Part shown: one piece after another, positions 1 to 10,381 of the stretch
Numbering within the stretch: the first letter of the stretch is position 1
Layout: each line of letters starts with the position of its first letter
Assembly: GCF_000204055.1 (NCBI RefSeq)
Contig: NW_006768827.1
Location: 26,254 to 90,253, forward strand
Origin: Melampsora larici-populina 98AG31
Lineage: Eukaryota; Basidiomycota; Pucciniomycetes; Pucciniales; Melampsoraceae
Reading direction: 5' to 3'
Length of the DNA: 64,000 nucleotides
The notes under the pieces: generated by a model
The model's input: only the letters and a program-made list of their open reading frames with translations
Told to the model about the DNA's origin: nothing
Database searches by the model: none
Position numbers and translations under genes: made by a program

Positions 1-495
1 AAAAGGGGAGTCTCTCCTCTACATTTTTCATTGAGACACCACATCTGTAGCCCGTCTGAAGAAGGTCCTACGGAGCTATTCATGCAGAACTGTTTGGACA
101 TATGTAGAGCGTTCAAATGACTAGATAGCACCTTGCTGACATTATGAAGTGTAAAGCAGAATGGTTCAGCTTTTGAATGAACCAAAAATCGAGTTATTTG
201 GAGCAGAATTGCAAAAGTTATTGAAGTTTTTAGACCACAAAATATTGTCTTCATCATCATGACCCAAATTTCAGGTATTGTTACATGTGGGTTTTTGATG
301 ATTTTCAGCCTTTATTGTTAGTACATTAACCAATATCTGCGTGTAAAAGACAAAAAGTTACTCATCATGACGCCCCAACATCTAGGAACAAGGTGCATAT
401 TTTTTCAGATTTTTAGCTCTCTTCCTGTTGCCTCAGGACTTTTCTATGTCAGTAGTTTTCTTTACCGCCCGGTAAAGATTACATTTGGTGTAGTG
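1..495. mobile_element. Right end of a CACTA-like non-autonomous element
   Basis: The segment matches 49630-50123 closely and ends in the same terminal motif GGTGTAGTG at 487-495, the reverse complement of CACTACACC. The full copy at 49309-50123 has long terminal inverted repeats, so this is the right part of a sister copy whose left end lies outside the window. The family match is seen directly; CACTA superfamily membership is inferred from the CACTAC termini and from the 3-bp duplication around the complete copy. Confidence 0.75.
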
Positions 496-1606
496 ATATA
501 TATCATTTGTCAATGATAGGCGGAATGAAGATAAATATTCAACTTCAAAGAAGCTGTGAAATGGTTTCAGCCTGAAGTGCAAAACTCAAGATCGGTGCTA
601 ATGGTGTATTTAAAAGAATTCAGAATCAAACTAAAGATGAAAAGATGAACAAATGATCAATTAGTGTATGAAAAGATTCAAAAGAAGGTCAAATCCAAAA
701 AGGAAATGAAAGGACTTACAATATTGATCCGAGATCAGATGATGTCATTGATTAAAATTGATAAGATGAAAGTGAGGCTGTGGAGAGTTGAAGGGTATAA
801 AGAAGGGGTTCTGTTTGTGTGTGTCCGTTAGTTTGTGTGTGTCCATCTAGAGAGTCCGTTGATCGTTTATAGAGTGTTAGAGTCTTTTGGAGTTATTTAT
901 TAAAAAGTGTTATTGAGTTGTTTTTTTTTGTGTTAAACCCTTATAAGGGTATTAGTGCTGGTTTTTTTTATAAGACTCAAGAGTCAAGAGTGTGAAAGTT
1001 GTGAATTTTTCTGAAATCATTGTGTGTGAAAGGTCTTTCTGTGAGATTTGTTACAGTAGTGTTTAATTGGCATTTCATCAAGTTTTAGAGTTATTCAAGT
1101 AGTTTTTTTAGTAAAGGATTAGTAGATTATTTTTTTTGGTTTAAGCAGTCTAAGTAGAAGTTTAAACAGTATCCATTCAGTCATCAATTATCTTAAAATC
1201 ATTTTTTTATTTTTTCTATTTCAAATAATTAGTTTTGAAGAAGTTTTTAAAATTAAATTGGACTGTGAAACATTATCAACTATTTGTATAACTTTGTTTA
1301 TCCATTCTATAGCCCTAGCTTATTCACATTAGTGTTTAAGGGCCTTGGTGACCACTCTGTACAGTCTTTAAACTTGTCGGAGCTCTTTCGGACCAGGTTC
1401 GGTACTGATTTTATCAGTGGAAGGGGTATATTGAAGTTGTTACAGGTGTTGGTTGTGTGTAGCAGGAACGGTTATTTTGAATTGCACCATTATTTTCTTT
1501 GAACTTAGAGATTATCATAGGTTGAGGGCAGCTTAACTGCACCTGTTGTACTCCCATTCTCTCCGGCTCAGCCTACGCTACACTGCGTAGGAGTTCTACA
1601 CCGCAC
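496..1606. other. AT-rich stretch without a recognisable gene
   Basis: T-rich, low-complexity DNA with TGTGTGT runs. I see no convincing ORF, no tRNA and no copy of the putative LTR seen at 6570. It may hold the decayed 5' part of the Ty3/gypsy element that follows, because the gag frame at 1607 opens without an ATG and so lacks its amino end. Confidence 0.4.
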
Positions 1607-2353
1607 TTGTTTTTAGAAGATCAAAGCAAAGTGGTCTTCGCTTTCTCATATCTCACAAGAGCTGCTAGCGCTTGGGCTCAGCCCATGACTCAGGAACTGT
1701 TCGATGAGTCAACTGCCCACAAGTTCACGTTTGAGCGCTTCGTCGCCAATTTCAAAGCGATGTATTTCGACACCGAGAAGAAATCTAAGGCAGAACGAGC
1801 GCTCCGTGCCTTATCTCAGAAAACTACCGTAGCCGCGTATGCGCACGAGTTTAACATACACGCCGCCGCCACGGGTTGGGAAACTCCTACCTTGATCAGC
1901 CAATTCAAACAAGGCCTTAAGAGACAGATAAGGGTGGCCATAGTTATGATGCAAGACCCGTTTGACTCAATTGAAGATATCACAAACCTAGCCATCAGGA
2001 TCAACAGCAAGATCCACGGAGTTTCAGACCACACCACTCACACCACTACAGTATCTGCCGATCCAAACGCAATGGACATATCAGCCAATTACGTGCGTTT
2101 AACGGATGAAGAGCGTGCTCGTCGATTACAAACTGGATCATGCTTTCACTGCTTGAAGCAAGGTCATAGAGCTAATGTGTGCCCCGACAGAAGAGCTGGT
2201 AGTGGAGGGAAAGGGAAAGGAGGATTTAAAACTAAAATTCACGAATTAGAATCTAAATTGGCGGCTATGAGTAGCAAAGATGAAACTGTGATGGATAGAG
2301 GAGAAGGACCAAGTTGTGCTGAGGCCTCAAAAAATGGAGGGGCTCAGGCATGA
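1607..2353 (+). pseudogene. gag: Ty3/gypsy Gag (5'-truncated)
   Basis: An open frame of about 248 codons with a retrotransposon Gag domain, followed near residue 180 by a CCHC zinc knuckle (CFHCLKQGHRANVCP, pattern C-x2-C-x4-H-x4-C). The frame opens at a TTG with no Met, so the amino terminus is missing or frameshifted. It ends at a TGA, and protease-like sequence resumes about 50 nt later after further stops. Gag would package the element RNA into particles; this copy looks dead. It is the first gene of the 1607-6569 chromovirus. Confidence 0.8.
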
Positions 2354-2398
2354 ATGTTGTGCCTAACCTGAGCCTGACTAGGGATTGGATTGGAGTAG

Positions 2399-5300
2399 AT
2401 GTGGATGCTAGTAAGCTTATCAAATGTAAAGAAAATGATCCTTGTTTGTTTTATTGCGCCTCTCTGTCCCAAGTTCCAATCCCCAAGCCACAACACCAAA
2501 TCCTCTTTTTGCCTATTTTCTCATCACTCCGGAGCAACGCACGATGTTCTGAATGCGTCATTTGCGGCAACATCTGACCTCCTTGCCCGAGCCACTTGTA
2601 CCGACAGAATGGTAACGGGATTTGGTGGTTCTAGCAGCAGACCCTCATTTGAAACATTGATTTACATCAATCAAGACTCAACCCTGACCCCGTTCATCAT
2701 CACAAGAATTAAAGACACATACAATGGTATCTTAGGAATACCCTGGATGAAGAAGAACTCAGCCCGGATTGATTGGAAACAAGGACTCATTAATGACAGT
2801 ACTCACGGCATTGCGGCCACAACAGTGGTTTTGTCAAGCCCGCTACGACCCTCTTCAGCCCAAGGATTGGACCCATTGAGGGACACTAGGTGCAATGACG
2901 AGGGGATGTGCGTTTTGACAGACACGAGCACATCCCCGCGATGTGAGTTTGAACCGTTTTTGATTGCTTTGTCACCCTGTACAGCTGGCAAGCCCTGTCA
3001 TCTCCCAAATTTAGAACCCCAAGTCAATCAACCTGTGACAACACCAACGACCGTCGAGATTCCTACGAAAGGACAGCAACAGATAATTGCGGCTGACATG
3101 TCAGTCTCGTCAATTCCGACCCAAAACCCCAAGGATCCTACCGGTATACCTGAGGGGCAAGCATGGAACTTTGACGAGGGGGCTTGTGATCTTCAAGACA
3201 CAGTACAGCCCCCACAATGTGAGTTTGATCTCCCCACTTCATCTGCCATGATTGAATCAGCTGGCCAACAGGAACATTTTCCAGATAACTGTCCTCCGAG
3301 TATCAACGCCGCCAACACTTCCTGGTCAACATCCGCACGCCTAGCAGCTGAAGAAAAGAAGAAAGCTGTCATCAAACCTCTAGAAGAGATGGTACCAGCC
3401 TATTACCACCGTCACCTGAACATGTTTCGCAAATCTAAAGCTCAATGCCTCCCGCCTCACCGAAAATACGACTTCAGAGTCCAACTAGTCCCAGGCGCAC
3501 AACCTCAGGCCAGCAGGATCATCCCACTTTCGCCAGCAGAGAATGAGGCCCTGGATGAAATGATCACGGAGGGTCTTGCTAGCGGAACTATTTGACGTAC
3601 CACATCAGCGTGGGCCGCCCCAGTCCTCTTCACTGGGAAGAAGGATGGGAAGTTACGCCCATGCTTTGATTACCAAAAACTAAATGCGCTTACAGTCAAA
3701 ACAAGTACCCGCTCCCACTAACTATGGACCTGGTTGATAGTTTGTTGGACGTGGATGAATTCACCAAGCTGGATTTACGTAATGCCTATGGCAACCTACG
3801 TGTTGCGGAAGAAGACAAAGACAAGCTCACTTTTATATGTGAGCAGGGGCAATTTGCACCTTTGACCATGCCTTTTTGGCCAACCAGAGCGCCGGGATAT
3901 TTCCAATACTTCTTCCAAGACATATTATTGGGTAGGATTGGAAAGGACACAGCCGCATTTTTGGACGACACCATGATTTTCACCAAACTGGCGAGAATCA
4001 CGAACAAGCAGTCGATGGCATATTAGACATCCTCGGCAAGCATCAGTTGTGGTTGAAGCCGGAAAAGTGCGAGTTTTCAAAGAAAGAAGTCGAATATTTA
4101 GGCCTAATCATCTCTAAGAACAAGGTTAAAATGGATCCTACGAAAGTAAAAGCAGTTAGAGACTGGCCTGCACCCCGAAATGTGAATGAATTGCAACGTT
4201 TCATTGGCTTTTCTAACTTCTACCGCCGGTTCATTGATCACTTCTCTAAGAAGACAAGACCACTGCACAACTTGACCCGGACAAATGTCCCTTTTGTGTG
4301 GAACACCAAATGCAACAACGCCTTCGAGTCTCTGAAAACATCTTTCACAACGGCGCCAGTCCTAAAGATTGCGGATCCCTACCGTCCATTCCTATTAGAA
4401 TGTGACTGCTCCGATTTTGCATTGGGGGCAGTCTTGTCCCAGAAGTGTAAAGAAGACGGTGAACTACATCCAGTTGCATATCTGTCACACTTGTTGGTAC
4501 AAGCCGAGCGCAATTACAAAATCTTTGACAAGGAACTCCTCGCCATAGTGGCTGCCTTTAAAGAATGGCGCCACTATTTAGAGGGCAACCCAAATCTACT
4601 CGAAGTCATCGTATACACAGACCACCGGAACCTGGAAAGTTTCATGACAACAAAGCAGTTGACACGTCGACAGGCTCGTTCGGCAGAAACTATGGGATGC
4701 TTTGACTTCGTGATAAAGTTCAGGCCGGGCCGTAAAGCTGCAAAACCAGACGCGCTGTCATGACGACCTGATCTAAAGCCGCACAAAGACGAGAAGCTAA
4801 CGTTTGGTCAACTCCTAAGACCTGAGAACATAGATCATGACTCATTCCCAGCGGAACTGGCCAGCATAGAAACATTTTTTGCAGATGAGAGCATTGAACT
4901 AGAGGATGCAGAGAAGTGGTTCAAGGTAGACGTTTTGGGAGTTAGCAACGAGAATGAGGAGGAGAAAAATCATGAGGAGACGCTTACCGACGACAAGATA
5001 ATCAACTTGATAAGACAAGCTAACGGTAACGACCTGAGAATGTCTGAACTCATGAACATCATCCAAAACCCAATATAATTAAACATCAAGAAAGCAGTCA
5101 AGAAGTACAAGATCAAGGACGGTATAGTATACAGTTCAGGACGCATAGAAGTCCCCGAGGACAACAAGATCAAATTAGAGATTGTACGAAGTCGCCACGA
5201 TACACTACTAGCGGGTCATGCAGGAAGATCAAAGACTCTGAGCCTAGTACGTCGAAGTTTTGTGTGGCCGTCGCAAAGAGCTTACGTCAACAGACATGTT

Positions 5301-6569
5301 GATGGATGTGACTCTTGTGTACAAGTCAAATCAAGCACAGAACAGCCCTTTGGTACATTAGAGCCACTCCCAGTCCCAGCGGACCCTTGGTTGGACATCA
5401 GCTACAATCTCATAACCAAGCTTCCGAAGTCAAATGAGTGTGATAGCATACTAACGGTTGTTGATTGACTTACTAAGATGGCCCACTTTTTACCATGTAA
5501 GGAAAGTATGAGCGCGGAGGAACTTGCTGACTTGATGATCACGAACGTATGGAAGCTTCATGGCACCCCAAAGACAATAGTGTTGGATAGGGGTAGCATA
5601 TTTGTGTCACAGATCACCAAGGAAATCGACAAACAACTCGGCATTTGATTACACCCTTCCACGGTGTATCACCCTAGGACAGACGGTCAATCCAAGATTG
5701 TGAACAAGGCCATCAAGCAATATTTACGCCACTTTGTCTCATACCGCCAAAACGACTGGGCAACCTTATTACCTACAGCCAAATTTTTGTACAACAATAA
5801 AGACCATGAAACTATAGGTGTCTGACCCTTTGAAGCGAATTACGGGTTCAATCCAAATTTCAACGTGTTCCCGTCTGCCAAACAATGCGTACCGGCAGTG
5901 GAGGGAAGATTGAAAACACTGTGCGAAGTTCAAAAAGAACTGACTGAATGTTTAAAATTGACACAGGAGGCAATGAAGCATAACTTCGACAGGACGGTAC
6001 AAGACACACCAAACTGGAACGTCAGGGATCAAGTATGGCTGAACTCACGAAACATTACAACTACAAGACCCACACCAAAACTGGACTATCAATGGCTAGG
6101 TCCCTTTAGTATCAAAGAAAAGATTTCCACTTCAACGTATAAGCTGAACCTGCCTTTGTCTATGAAGGGAATACATCCTGTATTCCATGTGTCAGTATTA
6201 CAAAAGCACCAGATTGACACGATCAGCGACAGAAGACAGAAAGAACCATCACCAATCCAAATACAAGACTTGAACAAATGGGAAGTCTCAAGCATCTTAG
6301 TCTGCCGCACACAACACAACAAGAAGGAATACCTTGTGAGTTGGAAGGGGTACAGCGCCGAGCATAACTTGTGGGAGCCAGTAGCGAACCTCAAGAATTG
6401 TCAAGAACTAGTGAAGGAATTCAACAATCTATTTCCACATGCGTCAAAAAGGTACAGAAAAAGGAGAAGAATGTCAGAGGGTAAGCTTTTTCCCAATGGG
6501 TGTTTTAATGCTACCCGCGGAGGAATGCAGAACTTGCAAGAGGAAGTTTGGGCATTAAAGGGGGGATAA
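2399..6569 (+). pseudogene. pol: Ty3/gypsy Pol polyprotein with chromodomain, degenerate
   Basis: In order: a retropepsin-like stretch around 2610-2770 (ILGIPW), reverse transcriptase 3400-4110 with FLDDTMIF replacing the usual YxDD block, the conserved RT connection around 4080-4300, RNase H 4330-4763, an integrase zinc finger with H-H-C-C around 5195-5320, the integrase catalytic core 5390-5850, and a chromodomain near 6280-6420 (EYLVSWKGY, NLWEP). The RT region has two single-base frame breaks, near 3699 and 3990. From 4047 on one frame runs to 6569 but carries stops at 4761, 5076, 5466, 5646 and 5823. Gene order and chromodomain place it in the chromovirus branch of Metaviridae-type retrotransposons. 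The copy is non-functional. Confidence 0.88.
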
Positions 6570-6761
6570 TGTTATGAATGCTTACACATGGAACTTGTGT
6601 AAGAGAAACTTGACAGTTGGCGCACATGTCACAGGATTAGGGATCATCTAGACTCATACACACCCTTGTATCAGAGATTTTCTCTTCATCTGACAATCTC
6701 AATAAGACCCTGGCAGCACCTTTACTCCTGTGCCCAAGAACCCTGAGATCCCACCTTAACA
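6570..6761 (+). repeat. Putative 3' LTR of the Ty3/gypsy element
   Basis: A purine-rich tract (AAAGGGGGGATAA) immediately precedes TGTTA at 6570, and TAACA closes the segment at 6761, giving the short inverted ends typical of LTRs. The next base starts a different repeat family. No matching 5' LTR is visible between 1 and 1606, so the call rests on the polypurine tract and the end motifs. Confidence 0.4.
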
Positions 6762-7370
6762 ATGAATTCCAGTTAAAAAAACAAAGGCTTTACTACATTG
6801 AGAAAGCTTTTAATGAGTCTGAATACACATAATGATCTTGTAAAAGATTTAATGATTTAACACTAGGAAATAAAAATCCAAACTTCAATTTTTAATTTGT
6901 ATCACTTGATCCTAAAAGTCCTCCAATGATTGGTCTTTTGATGTTGATTTTCTTAAATATTGACCTCTACATAGCTATATGAATCTAGACATCTTTCATT
7001 TTCATCTGAATGGTTTGGAGTCAAGTTCAAGATGGTTGATTGACCCATTTCAATTGAAGACATCAATTGGTGTCGAACGTTCTTGAGTTGATTCATGCAA
7101 CTGTAAGGCTTGGAATTCATCGTGTGTGAGTGGTGAAAAGGAGATATTGGTTGTTGACTTTGGTGTTGGAGGTCTGGTTGAGTTTTGTTTTTGGAGTTGA
7201 GTTGCCTGAACAAGTCGTGATGTGTGATACCGCATGTGTTAGCCAATTGGTAAATTTACCAATTTGCTAACGCAAAATGACCAAAAATTAACTACCGCGG
7301 GGCTAATTTTTCACCGGTGTGGAAAAGACCCCGTGTCTGCGGTAAATTTAACCTTACTGCACCCGACTTA
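6762..7370. repeat. Dispersed repeat, copy 1 of 2
   Basis: About 600 bp that recurs, slightly diverged, at roughly 7765-8385. Both copies start near TGAATTCCAGTTAAAAAA and finish with a GC-richer tail of repeated CCGCGG/GCGGTAAATTTAACC words. Copy 1 has an extra palindromic stretch at 7241-7270. No coding capacity is visible. The second copy lies inside the neighbouring inserted element, so a related element landed in an older family member. Confidence 0.7.
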
Positions 7371-8449
7371 GAGCATCCGCACTCGTTTGCGGTTGTTAAC
7401 TTGGTCAAGTGCGGTAACAAACACCACATTGAGTAAAAAGTTACTTGACTCAAGCAAATTTCGCACTCATTTGCATTAGCCGCGCTGTAAATTTTATAAC
7501 TTTACAGATAACGCATGTGCTCCACACCGGTCATGCAGTAAGGTAAGGTTTTGATTTTTTGAGTACAAATCACCTGCTTTCATCGCAAGTTTTCATATGA
7601 TAAAGCACCGTCCTCTTCTTTGCACTGGAGGACCTTAAATTCTTTCAAACTCTCCGTCTACACATGAGGATCCAATATCATCTTCTTCATCTACTTGATC
7701 AATAGATCTTGATTTAAAAAGACAAAGTCAACATGACTTTGACTTTGTTCAGCTACTCAATACATGAATTCCAGTTAAAAAACAAAGGCTTTACTACGTT
7801 GAGAAAGCTTTTAATGAGTGTGAATACACATAATGATTTTGTAAAAGAGTTGGAGCTTTAAAACTAGGAAATAACAATGAACAATCTTGTAAACAGATCT
7901 AAACTTTTTTCAATTTTTGATTTGTATCACTTGATCTTAAAAGTCCTCCAATGATTAGTCTTTTAATGTTAATTTTCTCATATATTGACCTCTACATAGC
8001 TATATGAATCTTGATATTCTTCATTTTCATCCGAATGGTTTGAAGTCGAGTTGAAGATATTTGATTGACCTATTTTAATTGAAAAAGGACAGAAAAATTA
8101 ACAATGGAAAAGACATTGATCAGTGTTGAACATTCTTGAGTTGATTCATGTGACTGACTTTGTAGGGTGTGAGAGGTGAAAAGGAGGTGATGGTTGTTGA
8201 CTTGGGTGTTGGAGGTCGGGTTGAGTTTTGTCTTTGGAGTTGAATTGCCGTGAATGAGTCGTGATGTGTGATACCGCATGCGACGCAAAACGATCAAAAA
8301 TTAAGTACCGCAGGGCTAATTTTCCACCAGTGTGGAAAATACCCTGCGGTTGCGGTAAATTTAACCTTACCGCACCCGAGTTACCGCACGAGTGCAGATG
8401 CCATTACCACACAAGTGCGGATGCCATTACCGCACAAGTGCGGATGCTC
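7371..8449. mobile_element. Harbinger-like non-autonomous element with TTA duplication
   Basis: Inverted ends: GAGCATCCGCACTCG at 7371 and CGCACAAGTGCGGATGCTC ending at 8449. They are flanked by TTA on both sides (7368-7370 and 8450-8452). A 3-bp TTA duplication and a GAGCATC-type tip fit PIF/Harbinger-derived MITEs. It contains the second copy of the repeat seen at 6762-7370 and has no transposase ORF. Confidence 0.6.
8381..8449. repeat. Three tandem 23-bp units at the element tip
   Basis: Three consecutive 23-bp units of the form TTACCGCACAAGTGCGGATG plus three bases, with a few substitutions. Each unit holds an internal palindrome (CCGCAC...GTGCGG). Terminal arrays like this are commonly transposase-binding sites; that role is inferred. 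Confidence 0.75.
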
Positions 8450-8514
8450 TTAGGTTAGCCCTTGACTCGACTACTGGTCAAAGGATACAGGGTTCCGCAG
8501 TGAGGGCAGACCAG

Positions 8515-8794
8515 CAAACTTAACCAACGTCCTCTCGTTTTCCCGCTGTACAGGCCAGCCCAAACGAGGGACTTACTCGTAATGTCTGGAATTTGGCGTG
8601 AGATCTGTCGGGGTTTTTTGCAAAAAACTATGACTCTCACTGCTCAACAAACATCACAATGATCTTGTTTTGAGCTCATAATAAACATCACGCGCTGCTT
8701 CGCAGCGCCTCACCTTCCGCTCTCCGTTTTTGAATATCTCAAAAGAGGCAAAAGTTATCTCGAAAAAGCCAATTTGGGTCAACCCCGGGGCTAC
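8515..8794 (+). repeat. Left terminal inverted repeat of the 10.3-kb element
   Basis: Pairs with 18543-18822 in reverse complement. The tip is CAAACTTAACCAACGTCC. The target duplication GCAGACCAG precedes it. Divergence between the two TIRs is visible (single-base changes plus a few indels), so this insertion looks older than the 21-kb element. Confidence 0.85.
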
Positions 8795-8974
8795 AGACAA
8801 CTGCGGCGTCCAAATCTTGCAAATCAGGGGCAAAACCCATTATATACTGGCAAAACTACCAATACGCAACAGACAAACTGTTGTTTGGATTAGAACTATG
8901 AGTGGTATCACCACCGACCAAGTCCTCGATGTCCACCAGGCCCTTGCAGAAGGCCCACATACGCATATACAACC

Positions 8975-10304
8975 ATGTTACGAAGGAGTCAAAGCACTGC
9001 CGGTGCTTCCATGCTAGCGCAGGCTCGTGAGACTCGCAGACAAAGGTCCCTCACCACACGCCCCAAACTTCAACATCATTTCGTCAACACTAGCGAGGCC
9101 AAACAGGCTGAAGAGGCCGGCAAGCAGTTTGAGCAGATGCACGGTTACCCTGCGAGAACGGAGCAAATCCAGTCCGTGGTGGATTTACTCAATGAATGCA
9201 CAACATTCTTATTGGCCGGAACCGGATTTGGGAAGAGTTGTGTCCCTGGAATGTTCTATCACGTGCACGATCCCACTTCGTCACCCATCATCCTCTGCAT
9301 CAACCCGTTGGACACACTTGGAGATGATCAGGTTAGTAGTGTCACTCACGGCACTTTCGCTTACTGAGGTTGTGAACGGTGACTGATCAAATGGGTCTCT
9401 GAACGATCAGGTGGCTGAGAAAGCCTTAGTTGGACTGGGAGCCATCAATTTGACCGGACCAAACTGTACGCAAGAGGCATGTGAGGCCATTTTGCAGGGC
9501 AAACACCCCTTTGTCTACATGGTAAACTGTCTCCTTATGTTTCTCCTGATGATTCACCAACGGAAAGGCAACCTTCAGACTCTGATCATTGATTGCACAC
9601 ACGCGGGTTTTGTTTGTTTGCAGAGTCCCGAGGTTGCAGGCGAAGTGCCTTGTCGCTGAAGAAGCCAAAGTTCTCGCCCTCCAGGCCAAAGCCCACGCTC
9701 AATCGGCCGTGGCCGCTAAGCGAGCAAGTGCCAAAGAAGCCTTGGCAGGACTTAGGAACAACACTGAGACAGCTAATCTATCCGTAGCTGATAGCGCAAG
9801 ATAGCGTAGCTAGAAACATGCCGCAAAGCTACAGCTAGCAGGAATCAGCATGAATGAATCCCAGCTAACCTACGCAGAGTCCCAGAAAATCTCCAGCTAA
9901 CCAAATTTTGGCCCTGTAGCGTAGCGTCAAGGCACAAAACTCAGCTACAGTAGCTTGTAGCGTAGCGTAACTTGACAAGTTACACTATCATAAAGGTCAG
10001 ATCTGTGTTAACTGCATACAGTTACGCTACATACAAAATGCATGGTAGCGTGTTGTAGCGTAGCTGTCTCAGCGTTGTTAGGAAGCCACCTCTCAAACGT
10101 GCCAAACCCAAAGACACAATCGACCCACCGGGGAGCCCAGCACCATCTGGATCTCAAACCAAAGTGAACAGAGACCTACCGCGGAGCACAACACCATCTG
10201 GATCTCCAGTCGAACAGATAAGTCTCATGCTACCCCCCGGTAACAAACGTAACGCGGAAGAACGCAGTGACTGCCAAGAATCGCAAAGGCGCAAAATAAT
10301 CTAG
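8975..10304 (+). pseudogene. RecQ-like helicase remnant with internal deletion
   Basis: The ATG at 8975 opens an exon ending in a Walker A motif (AGTGFGKS) and the block NPLDTLGDDQ near 9336. A second short exon lies around 9412-9520, and a third starts at SPEV near 9625. Intron positions match the complete helicase at 48289-51766. Right after SPE the frame stops, and sequence resembling the lysine/arginine-rich C-terminal tail follows, so DEAH, SAT and motifs IV-VI are deleted. A 319-bp foldback element (9759-10077) is inserted in that tail; across it the tail frame (RKPP) continues to a stop at 10304. The gene runs toward the DUF6589 gene and ends 78 bp from its stop. It cannot encode an active helicase. 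Confidence 0.75.
9759..10077. mobile_element. Foldback MITE in helicase tail, 7-bp duplication
   Basis: The ends CAACACTGAGACAGCTA and TAGCTGTCTCAGCGTTG are inverted repeats with one mismatch. TTAGGAA flanks both sides (9752-9758 and 10078-10084). The interior repeats TAGCGTAGC-type words many times in both orientations. It has no coding capacity. The duplication length is near that of hAT elements (8 bp), but the superfamily cannot be fixed by eye. Confidence 0.75.
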
Positions 10305-10381
10305 GTAAGATTTTATGCTTTGCATTGCGCTTAGTGTATACCCTTCCGGTCATGTAGACCGGTGCTGATGATTTGGCATTC

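Noticed and set aside
1..1606. 5' LTR for the Ty3/gypsy element
   Set aside because: No match to the putative 3' LTR at 6570-6761 and no clear primer-binding site were found in this stretch.
8381..8449. Short regularly spaced units that could suggest a CRISPR-like array
   Set aside because: Units are directly adjacent with no spacers, and the context is a eukaryotic MITE tip.
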